Source: CADEEV01 sp964442185
GTDB lineage: Bacteria; Acidobacteriota; Vicinamibacteria; Fen-336
Length of the DNA: 19,733 bases
Reading direction: 5' to 3'
NCBI GenBank assembly: GCA_964442185.1
Contig: CAYTWT010000083.1
Span: forward strand, 1 to 19,733
The translations under genes were made by a program, and so were the position numbers. The notes under the pieces are model-generated. The model worked only from the letters and a program-made list of their open reading frames with translations, was not told the DNA's origin and did not search any database. Positions 8,523 to 15,489 of this stretch are shown one piece after another; position 1 is the stretch's first letter, and every line of letters begins with the position of its first letter.

Positions 8523-8588
8523 AAACCTTGCCTTTGCCCTCTGCGTATGATCCCATGAAGGCAGTCGCCCTTCGCAGGAGACAAGTCG
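8523..8588. promoter_or_regulatory. Short divergent promoter region
   Basis: Only 66 bp separate the divergent starts of the cysteine desulfurase and the small secreted protein, so promoters in both directions must lie here or overlap the coding ends. On the plus strand TATGAT (8546-8551) resembles a -10 box, but no good -35 hexamer sits at the usual distance. AGGAG (8577-8581) is the ribosome site of the plus-strand gene. Confidence 0.3.
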
Positions 8589-9059
8589 ATGCGCAAGATA
8601 GTGATGCTGGCTCTGGCGTTCGGGTTGCTGCCGATGCTTGCGACGGCCCAGGAAACGGCTGCCACCGAAGACACCGTCACCACGGAGCGCGACGACCGGC
8701 CGCAGATCCGCGTCCTCGACAACCCGTACGACCTGGCGTCCTTCTATCGCGCCCAGGCGCCCGATCGCTTCTACCCGGGCGACGTGTACGGACCCGGCAG
8801 CTACACTCCGGGCGTCGCGGGTGGCCGCTACCCCATCGCCGGCATGTATCGAGGCGAGGTGAACCCGAACGGCTGGTCGCGCTTCTGGACCAACGGCTAC
8901 ACGAACGCCTACACCGCCAACGGTGCCGGTCATCCCGTGATCAGCTACGACTATCGGCGCAACATCGGCCGCAACGGCGATCTCTTCCTGCTCGCCCCGA
9001 CGTTCCTCGCCCCGGTCGGCCCGCTGACCGATTTCTTCTTCTACAACCGCACTAGATAA
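8589..9059 (+). CDS. Small secreted protein of unknown function
   Basis: I do not recognise this 156-residue protein. The ATG is well placed behind AGGAG. Residues 1-20 form a typical Sec signal peptide (MRK, hydrophobic core, ATA before QE), leaving a mature chain of about 136 residues. The mature part starts with an acidic, Thr-rich stretch (21-36). It is then rich in Tyr, Asn, Gly and Pro (for example PGDVYGPGSYTPG at 63-75 and WTNGYTNAYTANG at 100-112) with no cysteine. The C-terminus is hydrophobic and aromatic (FLAPVGPLTDFFFY), as if ending in a beta strand. These are features of a periplasmic or surface protein, but there is no catalytic motif. It is transcribed alone, divergent from the cysteine desulfurase. 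Codon use and signal peptide make a real gene likely; function is unknown. Confidence 0.75.
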   Translation: MRKIVMLALAFGLLPMLATAQETAATEDTVTTERDDRPQIRVLDNPYDLASFYRAQAPDRFYPGDVYGPGSYTPGVAGGRYPIAGMYRGEVNPNGWSRFWTNGYTNAYTANGAGHPVISYDYRRNIGRNGDLFLLAPTFLAPVGPLTDFFFYNRTR

Positions 9060-9095
9060 GCTGGGCGGCCAGTCCGTCATCGAGCCCCACCCTAG

Positions 9096-9114
9096 CCCTC
9101 CCCGTAGGGGAGGG
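9096..9114. repeat. GC-rich perfect hairpin, possible dispersed repeat or terminator
   Basis: CCCTCCCC (9096-9103) and GGGGAGGG (9107-9114) form a perfect 8-bp stem with a 3-base loop, preceded by CCCCACCCTAG. It lies 36 bp after the secreted-protein gene and 56 bp before the agmatinase start. There is no T-run after it (GAAACGC follows), so it is not a classical intrinsic terminator. Similar CCCTCCCC..GGGGAGGG units are common dispersed intergenic repeats in many GC-rich bacteria. Confidence 0.55.
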
Positions 9115-9170
9115 AAACGCTCTTCGTCTCAGCGACGCCGCCTGGCGCTTCTGGGTTAGGCTACGGGCCG

Positions 9171-10133
9171 ATGCGAAAACCGGCGTTTGCCTTCTTCACC
9201 TCGACCACGAATCCCGGCTTTCTGAACGCGCCGCCGCTCGCGGTCTTTCCCGAGGCGCCGATGATCGTGGCCGGGATCGCGTGGGACGGGGCCACGACGA
9301 ATCGGCCGGGCGCGCGCTTCGGACCGTTTCACATCCGCCGCGCCAGCCAGATGCTGGGCGACGGCGTGCATCCGCTGTGGGAAACGACACCACGCGGTGC
9401 CCTGGCCGATGTGGGCGACCTGGCGCTGCCGAATACATCGCTCGAGAGCATGCGGGCGGCGTTAGCACCCCTGGCCCTGGACCTGGTGGCGCGTCACCAC
9501 GTCGTGTGGCTCGGTGGCGACCACTCGATTACCCTGCCGGTGCTACGCGCCTACCGCGCCCACTTCGGTCGGCCCCTGGGCCTGCTCCACTTCGATGCGC
9601 ACTGCGACACCTGGGAAGACCACTACGGCGAGCCCTCGGGCCACGGCACGTGGCTCTACGAGGCCGTGATCGAGGACGTCGTGGATCCGAGCCACACGGT
9701 CCAGATCGGCATCCGCTCGCCGGCCTCCCGCGAGACGCGCGAGTTCATCTCCGATCGAGGTGGCATGATCCGAACTGCCCGCGAGCTGCGCGGCCTCGCG
9801 AGTGCCAGCCAACTGGCCCCGGTCCTGCGCGAGGCGCGCGCGAAGCTCACGTCGGATCCTGGGGCGCCGCTCTACATCTCGCTCGACATCGACTGCCTCG
9901 ACCCCGCCTACGCGCCGGGAACCGGCACGCCGGAGCCGGGCGGGTTGTCCACGGCACAGGTGCTCACGCTGCTCGAAGAGCTGTCGGACCTGCCATGGGT
10001 CGGGATGGACCTGTGCGAGGTCTCGCCGCCCTACGACCACGCCGAACTGACCAGCCACGCCGGTGCGCAGTTCGTGTGGACCTATCTCGCGGCTCAGCTC
10101 CACCGCCGCCAGGCGGCCGCCGCGCGAGGTTAG
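9171..10133 (+). CDS. Agmatinase / arginase-family ureohydrolase
   Basis: Binuclear manganese hydrolase of 320 residues that splits a guanidino group to give urea. All metal ligands are present: His118 (GGDHSI), Asp142, His144 and Asp146 (DAHCD), then Asp239 and Asp241 (DIDCLDPAYAPGTGTPEPGG). The late motif EVSPPYDHAELTSHAGA (283-299) is shared with bacterial agmatinases, making agmatine (to putrescine and urea) the first guess; guanidinobutyrate or related substrates are equally compatible. Asp142-Thr147 has Cys145 where many agmatinases have Thr. The ATG at 9171 lacks a strong ribosome site; an internal ATG at residue 31 is possible but would leave a shorter N-terminus. It is transcribed alone and no arginine decarboxylase is nearby. 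It converges on the next gene with 25 bp between stops and no visible terminator. Confidence 0.87.
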   Translation: MRKPAFAFFTSTTNPGFLNAPPLAVFPEAPMIVAGIAWDGATTNRPGARFGPFHIRRASQMLGDGVHPLWETTPRGALADVGDLALPNTSLESMRAALAPLALDLVARHHVVWLGGDHSITLPVLRAYRAHFGRPLGLLHFDAHCDTWEDHYGEPSGHGTWLYEAVIEDVVDPSHTVQIGIRSPASRETREFISDRGGMIRTARELRGLASASQLAPVLREARAKLTSDPGAPLYISLDIDCLDPAYAPGTGTPEPGGLSTAQVLTLLEELSDLPWVGMDLCEVSPPYDHAELTSHAGAQFVWTYLAAQLHRRQAAAARG

Positions 10134-10158
10134 CGTTCTCCTCTCGACTTCTCCGATC

Positions 10159-10992
10159 CTACATCGTGACCTTGAACAGGCCCTTGAGCGAGAAGGCAAA
10201 GATCAGCGAGAGCACGAAGAACGGGATCATCCAGTGCATGCCGAAGCCCAGCACCGAGACCTCGCGGTCCGGGTAGCTGAGGCGGATGCCGCGGATGGGG
10301 CTGTTCTCGGGGAGCGGTGGCTCGGCCGGGTATAGCAGCTGGGATAGAAAGCCCGTATCGACGCGCTCGGGCGCGAGTCGGACCGCCCGCGAGGTCACGC
10401 GCACGCTCTTCGCCACGGGCGGCGCGCCGTCCAGGGCAATGCCGAGCTGGTAGTCGCCCTCCTGCTCGGCTACGAGCCGCCATGCGACTTGCGACGCGGC
10501 CGGGAGCCACACGGCATCGGTGTCGGCGCGGAGCCCCGCCGGGACGTCGAGACGAACCGAAGGGCGCTGCCCGGCCGGTACCGTGCCCGGCGCCAGCTCC
10601 ACGCGCAGCAGCGTCTTCTGGCCGGGACGCAGCCCTTCGTAGCCGTAGTGGAACTGCAGCTGCGCCATCACGAGCACGAGCGGCGGCAGGACGAAGAGCG
10701 TTGGCCGGATCGTCAGCCTCAGGTAGGTGAGGTTATGGCGCAGGATGTCGGCCTGGGCTCGCAGGATGTTGACGAGGTCGTCGTTGAAGAGGCGGATCTC
10801 GAAGATGCCCGCGGTGATGAGCCGCTTGACGTGCGCTAGTCGTACCTGGTCCGAGGTGCGCTTGAACACCATCAGCATGCCGACGCCGACGAGCAGGGAG
10901 ACGACCGCGATCGGCAGAATCGGCGGCCAGCCGCTCGCGGGCGCGAGCAGCCGGTCGAAGACGAGCCGCAGGACCGAGTTCACGTGGGACAT
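10159..10992 (-). CDS. Membrane protein with a helical cytoplasmic-type loop and a beta-rich extracytoplasmic-type domain
   Basis: I do not recognise this 277-residue protein with certainty. Membrane segments are seen at about 24-43, 95-112 and 249-268. Between the first two lies a charged helical stretch (44-94: FKRTSDQVRLAHV to RHNLTYLRL) that could form an antiparallel coiled coil. Between the second and third is a soluble, mostly beta region (about 125-245; repeated alternation as in RPSVRLDVPAG and DYQLGIALDG). The membrane-coil-membrane start resembles the DUF106/EMC3 branch of the YidC/Oxa1 superfamily, but this is an impression from topology, not a motif match. The ATG follows a strong GGAGGAG site. 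It is the last gene of an operon with the ribbon-helix-helix protein (19 nt upstream) and two phosphodiesterases, which suggests a role in the same envelope process. Confidence 0.8.
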   Translation of the reverse strand: MSHVNSVLRLVFDRLLAPASGWPPILPIAVVSLLVGVGMLMVFKRTSDQVRLAHVKRLITAGIFEIRLFNDDLVNILRAQADILRHNLTYLRLTIRPTLFVLPPLVLVMAQLQFHYGYEGLRPGQKTLLRVELAPGTVPAGQRPSVRLDVPAGLRADTDAVWLPAASQVAWRLVAEQEGDYQLGIALDGAPPVAKSVRVTSRAVRLAPERVDTGFLSQLLYPAEPPLPENSPIRGIRLSYPDREVSVLGFGMHWMIPFFVLSLIFAFSLKGLFKVTM

Positions 10993-11011
10993 CGCCGGTC
11001 TCCTCCTCCGC

Positions 11012-11212
11012 TCAGGAGATGTAGCCGAGGCCCCGCAGGCGCTTCTTGATCTCTTCCTCGCTGGTGGCGCCGTCGAGCTTGGACAGCTCCTTCTCCAGCG
11101 CGTGGGTGATGAACTCCTCGACCGAGGAGTAGCCGGCCATGTCGGCGTACCTCTTCACCCGCGAGACCAGGTCCTTGTCGAGCTTGACGGCCTTGGCATT
11201 TCCGAACATCAC
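11012..11212 (-). CDS. Small ribbon-helix-helix (CopG/Arc-like) protein
   Basis: 66 residues. KAVKLDKDLVSRVKRYADMAGY (7-28) and SSVEEFITHALEKELSKL (29-46) match the beta strand plus two helices of ribbon-helix-helix proteins, which dimerise and bind DNA through the strand; the strand here would be AVKLD. A short tail follows, ending LRGLGYIS, nearly the same as the LRSLGYVQ end of the sulfatase-like protein encoded at 16155-17558. It sits between a phosphodiesterase (18 nt upstream) and the membrane protein (19 nt downstream), all one transcript. No toxin-like partner is adjacent, so an antitoxin role is not supported. It may be an autoregulator of this operon, or a non-DNA-binding member of the fold. 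Confidence 0.85.
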   Translation of the reverse strand: MMFGNAKAVKLDKDLVSRVKRYADMAGYSSVEEFITHALEKELSKLDGATSEEEIKKRLRGLGYIS

Positions 11213-11230
11213 ACGCTCCTTATAGCGCTT

Positions 11231-13216
11231 CTAAGAACCGGTCCCGGGGCGGCCCCCGGGCGGCGGAGGGAAGCCCTCGACACCGAACTCGGCGAGGATC
11301 GCCGCCGCCAGGCTCCGCAGGTTGGGCGCCGGCTTGCGGAGCGGCCGGCTGGTCGCCAGGATCCCCGGCACGTCCGGCATGTCCATGATGTGGTCGCCGC
11401 TCCACGGCTTGTCGTTGTCGGTGAGGACCTCGCGCCCGACCGCGCCCAGGGCCGACTCGTCCGAGCCGCGCGTGCGCTTGACGTAGCCGATGACCATGTC
11501 GGGGCCGAGCTCGCGCTGGCCGAGGTCAGAGTAAGTCGCCTCGCGCTGGTAGGCGTGGGCGATGGCGGGCTGGCCGGTCTTGGGGTCGACGAGGGCGGTG
11601 AGCCCGGCCGCGATCTCCTGCATCAGCGTCGCCCGCTGCCCGGGCGGCACGCTCCCGTGCTTCTCACGCCCCTCGAGGTTGACGTAGAGGCTGCTCAGGC
11701 CGAAACCGTAGGCGCGCGTGCGCGACCAGTCCACGTTCTGCAGGCCCTCGATCGGAGGCAGGCTCTCGTCCTTCACCGCCAGGTACCCGTTCTGGTGGAG
11801 CCAGGCGTTCAGGTGGAACGTCCTCCGCCAGCTGGCAAAGCCGTGGTCCGACATGGCCACCAGCAGGTCGTCCTGGTCCATGTGGTCGAGCGCGTAGGTC
11901 ACGAGCCCATCCAGTTTCTGATAGGTGCGTGGCACCACGTCGGCGAGCGGCGGGTCCGCATCGGGATCGTAGGCAGCGTGCTCCGGGTCCAGGGGCCGCC
12001 ACATCATGTGGCTGACGAGATCGAGGTTGCCCGCGTAATAGAAGAGCAGGCCGCGGCCGAACCGGGAGAGCACCCAGGGGAACTGGTCGAGGACCTCCTG
12101 GCCGGCGAGCTCCGCCTGTTTCAGGAATTCCTCGGGCGTGAAGACTCCCGCGCTCAGCGCGCCGGTGTTCTCGGGCATGCCCTGTGTGTAGAAGCGGCCG
12201 CTGGCCTGCGCCAGCTCGGCGGCGTAGGAGGGCGGGTTCGAGATCGGCAGGGCCGGCGCCAGCGGGTCGAGGTTCAGAGGGCTGACGTACAGCCCCAGCT
12301 CCGGGTGGACCTGCTTCAGGTAGAAACGGGCCGTGGTGGTCAGCGTCTGCAGCGGCAGCAGTTCGAAATCCACCGTCTGCCACTCGCTCCACTCGCCCTC
12401 CTGCAGCACGAACTCCTGGCTGCCGAGGACGACCTTGATGGCCGGGCGGTCGGGGTCGACGTAGACGGTGAACTCGGAGGTGAGCTTCCGGGGCTCCAGC
12501 TTCAAGGGGTGGTCGGGGCCCTCGATGCGCGCGTGCACGACCCCGTTCTCCGCCTCCACGCGGTAGACCTTGCCCCCCGAGATCTGCTTGCCCAGGAACG
12601 CGAAGCGATCGGTGGTGAAGTACGAAAAGGTGCCGTAGCCGCCGAGGATGTCGGGTGTGCCCATGCCGGACAGCTCCCGTGTGGCCGTGCCCGAGGGCGG
12701 GAAGTTCGCGGGGATCCGCACGATGGTGGTCTCGATCCCGCGCTTGGTGAGCACCTCCCAGAACGGCGCCCCGCGGCGCAATAACTCCAGCTTGCCGTCG
12801 GAGAGCGGGAACTGCCAGCCGCCGAGCTTCAAGACGCGCTTCGGCGGCTCGGTACGGCTCGTGGAGAGGTACGGCTCCAGGGTCGCGGGGTCGCGATGGA
12901 TGAAGTCGAAGATGCCGTGGCCGCCCGCGTCCATACCGCTGATGAAGTCCGACCAGGCCACCGGGCTCTGCGGGGGGATGGCACTGTGGAGCGGGGCGAA
13001 GCCGCCCATCTTCGCGAGCCGGGCCAGGCCGGGGAGCCGGCCCTCGGCCATGAGCCCGCTCGCCACCCCGTAGTCCATCCCGTCGAGCCCCAGGATGATG
13101 ACCCGCGGCACCGAAGCGTCGCTGCGGTGCTGCCCACGCCCGCAGGCGCCGCCGGAGGCGAAGGCCGTGAGCGCCGCGGCACCGACGGTCGCGAGCCGGC
13201 GCGGGCTAAGCCGCAT
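11231..13216 (-). CDS. AlkP-superfamily phosphodiesterase, exported paralogue
   Basis: 661-residue member of the type I phosphodiesterase/nucleotide pyrophosphatase group. Predicted ligands and nucleophile are complete: Asp45 (GLDGMD), Ser84 (PPQSPVAW) at the Thr/Ser nucleophile position, Asp399 and His403 (GNLDLVSH), Asp457-His458 (MSDHGF) and His609 (WSGDH). The N-terminus (MRLSPRRLATVGAAA) has a twin arginine and hydrophobic core, and Cys25 follows SGGA, so export, perhaps by Tat or as an atypical lipoprotein, is likely. The family hydrolyses phosphodiester or phosphoanhydride bonds; the substrate is unknown. I chose the ATG at 13216, which has GAGG upstream and overlaps the previous gene by 11 nt; a start 60 nt further upstream is open but would add a charged stretch before the signal. 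It is a clear paralogue of the gene upstream (shared GREKHG and WSGDH). Confidence 0.9.
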   Translation of the reverse strand: MRLSPRRLATVGAAALTAFASGGACGRGQHRSDASVPRVIILGLDGMDYGVASGLMAEGRLPGLARLAKMGGFAPLHSAIPPQSPVAWSDFISGMDAGGHGIFDFIHRDPATLEPYLSTSRTEPPKRVLKLGGWQFPLSDGKLELLRRGAPFWEVLTKRGIETTIVRIPANFPPSGTATRELSGMGTPDILGGYGTFSYFTTDRFAFLGKQISGGKVYRVEAENGVVHARIEGPDHPLKLEPRKLTSEFTVYVDPDRPAIKVVLGSQEFVLQEGEWSEWQTVDFELLPLQTLTTTARFYLKQVHPELGLYVSPLNLDPLAPALPISNPPSYAAELAQASGRFYTQGMPENTGALSAGVFTPEEFLKQAELAGQEVLDQFPWVLSRFGRGLLFYYAGNLDLVSHMMWRPLDPEHAAYDPDADPPLADVVPRTYQKLDGLVTYALDHMDQDDLLVAMSDHGFASWRRTFHLNAWLHQNGYLAVKDESLPPIEGLQNVDWSRTRAYGFGLSSLYVNLEGREKHGSVPPGQRATLMQEIAAGLTALVDPKTGQPAIAHAYQREATYSDLGQRELGPDMVIGYVKRTRGSDESALGAVGREVLTDNDKPWSGDHIMDMPDVPGILATSRPLRKPAPNLRSLAAAILAEFGVEGFPPPPGGRPGTGS

Positions 13217-15353
13217 CGGCGGGCCTCGGCGCGGCAGGCGCTCCCTGGGGGCGGCCGGCGAACAACGGCTTCCCATCCATGTGGGCGGGCGGGGCGAGGC
13301 CGAAGAGCTTGACCGCGGTGGGGGCGATGTCGAGGAGGCTCGGGTCGTCCGCGTCTATCGCATGGCTACAGAAGAAGACTCCGGGCACCAGCCGGGGGTC
13401 GATCGTGTGGTCGCCACTCCAGGCCTTCACGTTGTCCTCGAACACAGGCCCGGCCACCATGCCCGTGGCGCAGTCCCAGGACACGCGGTAGCCGCGGTTG
13501 TAGCCGATCAGCAGGTCCGGTGCGTCTCCGATGTAGGGGCCCTGGTAGAGGCGAGCGGTGTCGAAGATCTCCACGATCCCCAGCGCCGCCCGCTCCTCGT
13601 CGACGAGCCCCGACATCTTCGCGATCAGCTCGGCCTTCAGCTTCGCGACCTCCTCGCCCGGCTCCACGATGCCGTGCTTCTCCCGGCCCCGGACGTTGAG
13701 GTAGAGCCCGGCGAGGCCGAGCGCGTAGGCCCGCGTGGCCGACCAGTCGACGTCGGCGAGCCACTCGGCGCGCCCCTCGGTGCCCTGCTTCAGCTTCAGG
13801 TACCCGTTCCGCAGCAGCCAGGTGTTGATGTTCACGCCGCGCCGGAACGAGGCGAAGCCGTGGTCGGACACGACCATCAGGACGTCGTCCTTGCGCAGCC
13901 GCTCCATGATCTGGCCCACGAAGACGTCGTTGTGGGCGTAGATCTTCTCGATAGCGTCCTTGTGCGGGCCCGGCTCGCGGCCGCGCGCGGCAGGGTGACC
14001 CTCTTCGAGATAGCGCCAGAACATGTGCTGTACCCGGTCGGTGGCGTCGAAGACGCATGTGAGGGTTCCCTGGCGCAGCCGGTCGAGGCCGGCCAGGAAC
14101 ATCTGCTGCCGCTCGCGGTCGATGTCGTAGGCGAGCTGCAGGAACGTGGCGTCGTCGATCACGCCCTCGTTCAGGGCCCAGGTGTCCTCCGCGAGGCCCA
14201 GGGTGGCGTAAGGACCGATCTTGTGGGCGAGGTAGGTTGCGTAGTACGAGGGGTGCGAGATCGGCATGGCTGGGTGCTCGGGGTCGATGTTGAGCGGCGT
14301 CATGTAGAGGGTGGCGTGCTCGCCCATCTCCTGGAGCTGGATCCGGCAGATGCCGTGGACCTTGATGCCGGGAGCCGCCTTGAAGGAGACGTGCACCCAG
14401 TCGGTGAGCTCCCCGACCCTCACCTCGGTCTCGCTCCCGCACACGGCCACCCGCGCCCGCCCCGGCGCTCCGTCGGGGCGGATGGAGAGTGGCAGCGTCA
14501 TGGGCGGGCTGCCCTCGAGGAACATGTTCTCCGGCCCCTGGAGCGTGCCCGTCCAGCCGTCGCCGTTCCTCTGGAGCGGGAAGCGTGCCCCGCCCTCCTT
14601 GAACTTCCCTTCGGCCGGGCGCGTGGTGAAGAGCAGGAAGGTGCCCTGGGAGCCGAGCAGATCGGGCGTGCACATGGCCGAGAGCTGCGCGCCGTGGAAC
14701 TTCTCGGGGGGGAACGTGATCGGCACCCGCAGGACTGTGCTCCAGATGCTCTTCTCGCCGAGGATCGTCCAGAACGGCTTGGACTTGCGGGTCAGGCGCA
14801 GCTCCGGTTTCTGCAGCGGGATCCGCCACCGGCCGATCTTCAAGAACTTGTCCACGGTGCCGATGCGCGTGGAGCTGAGCTGGGGCAGGTAGGTGTGCAC
14901 GTCCCGCTCCAGGAAGTCGTAGATGCGGTGCTTCGCCGGGTGGCAGCCCGTGCCGAAGGACGACCAGGCGCAGGGGGAGATCGAGGGGAACGTGGTGCGC
15001 AGCGGCCGGTAGCAGCCTTGCCGGGCGAGCCTGCTGAGGTTGGGGAGCTTGCCCTCGGCCATGAAGCGCTCCGTCAACTGGGGATCCTGCCCGTCGAAGC
15101 CGATCACGATCAGCCTGCGGATGAGGGGCTTCGCCGTCTGGCCATGTCGGAGCTTGCGCCAAACGACCCGGACCGGCCAGGTCAGGAGCGAGAGGGCGGC
15201 CAGTAGAATCGTCGTGAAAACAACGAAGAAGGACGACAACAGCGCGAACCCGGCGCCCGGACCGATGTAGGCCTGGGCCGACGGGGCCACGACCGCCAGC
15301 AGGAGGCAGGCGGCTGCCCAGGTCCGGATCGACGCACGACCAGTTCTCGTCAC
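13206..15353 (-). CDS. AlkP-superfamily phosphodiesterase, membrane-anchored paralogue
   Basis: 715 residues, first gene of the operon. A signal-like segment (11-28) is followed by YIGPGAG (29-35) and a strong membrane helix (about 36-61), then a very basic stretch (62-80: Arg/Lys at seven positions) before the catalytic domain. Ligands: Asp87 (GFDGQD), Ser126 (PSISPCAW) at the nucleophile position, Asp439 and His443 (DRVQH), Asp497-His498 (SDHGF), His649 (WSGDH). The positive-inside rule would put the catalytic domain on the cytoplasmic side, unlike its exported paralogue. The start is GTG at 15353 with GGAG six bases upstream. The family cleaves phosphodiesters or pyrophosphates, possibly of a lipid-linked or surface glycan intermediate here. 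It is divergent from the sulfotransferase gene. Confidence 0.9.
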   Translation of the reverse strand: MTRTGRASIRTWAAACLLLAVVAPSAQAYIGPGAGFALLSSFFVVFTTILLAALSLLTWPVRVVWRKLRHGQTAKPLIRRLIVIGFDGQDPQLTERFMAEGKLPNLSRLARQGCYRPLRTTFPSISPCAWSSFGTGCHPAKHRIYDFLERDVHTYLPQLSSTRIGTVDKFLKIGRWRIPLQKPELRLTRKSKPFWTILGEKSIWSTVLRVPITFPPEKFHGAQLSAMCTPDLLGSQGTFLLFTTRPAEGKFKEGGARFPLQRNGDGWTGTLQGPENMFLEGSPPMTLPLSIRPDGAPGRARVAVCGSETEVRVGELTDWVHVSFKAAPGIKVHGICRIQLQEMGEHATLYMTPLNIDPEHPAMPISHPSYYATYLAHKIGPYATLGLAEDTWALNEGVIDDATFLQLAYDIDRERQQMFLAGLDRLRQGTLTCVFDATDRVQHMFWRYLEEGHPAARGREPGPHKDAIEKIYAHNDVFVGQIMERLRKDDVLMVVSDHGFASFRRGVNINTWLLRNGYLKLKQGTEGRAEWLADVDWSATRAYALGLAGLYLNVRGREKHGIVEPGEEVAKLKAELIAKMSGLVDEERAALGIVEIFDTARLYQGPYIGDAPDLLIGYNRGYRVSWDCATGMVAGPVFEDNVKAWSGDHTIDPRLVPGVFFCSHAIDADDPSLLDIAPTAVKLFGLAPPAHMDGKPLFAGRPQGAPAAPRPADAA

Positions 15354-15407
15354 AAGCTACTCCGTCGTCTCAGGCTCGCGTGCCGGGCTCCGCGATCCTG
15401 GGCGCGC

Positions 15408-15432
15408 CTTTCGGGGCTCTAGGCCCCGAAAG
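15408..15432. repeat. Perfect 10-bp inverted repeat in a divergent intergenic region
   Basis: CTTTCGGGGC (15408-15417) and GCCCCGAAAG (15423-15432) are perfectly complementary with a 5-base loop (TCTAG). The element sits in the 136-bp gap between the divergent phosphodiesterase operon (start 15353) and the sulfotransferase (start 15490). No T-run follows on either strand, so it is not a simple terminator. An operator for a dimeric regulator controlling both directions is a reasonable reading; the ribbon-helix-helix protein of the operon is a candidate. An AT-richer patch (TCTATCCTAATG, 15441-15452) next to it may hold promoter elements. Confidence 0.6.
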
Positions 15433-15489
15433 CCCGCCAGTCTATCCTAATGCAGCCGGCCCGACCCAACCCCGGGGAGCCGGGAAAGG

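Noticed and set aside
8523..9080. N-terminal extension of the cysteine desulfurase
   Set aside because: It is antisense to the secreted-protein gene and not similar to any desulfurase; family similarity begins at the GTG at 8522.
10134..10158. Bidirectional terminator between the agmatinase and membrane-protein genes
   Set aside because: The 25-bp gap contains no inverted repeat.
11012..11212. Toxin-antitoxin module, with the RHH protein as antitoxin
   Set aside because: Neither neighbour looks like a toxin (RelE, MazF or PIN type); both are larger envelope proteins in the same operon.
10727..15206. Two plus-strand open frames of about 700 codons each opposite the phosphodiesterase genes
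   Set aside because: Both are antisense to genes with complete catalytic motifs and have the same low-complexity composition; no ribosome site or family signal.
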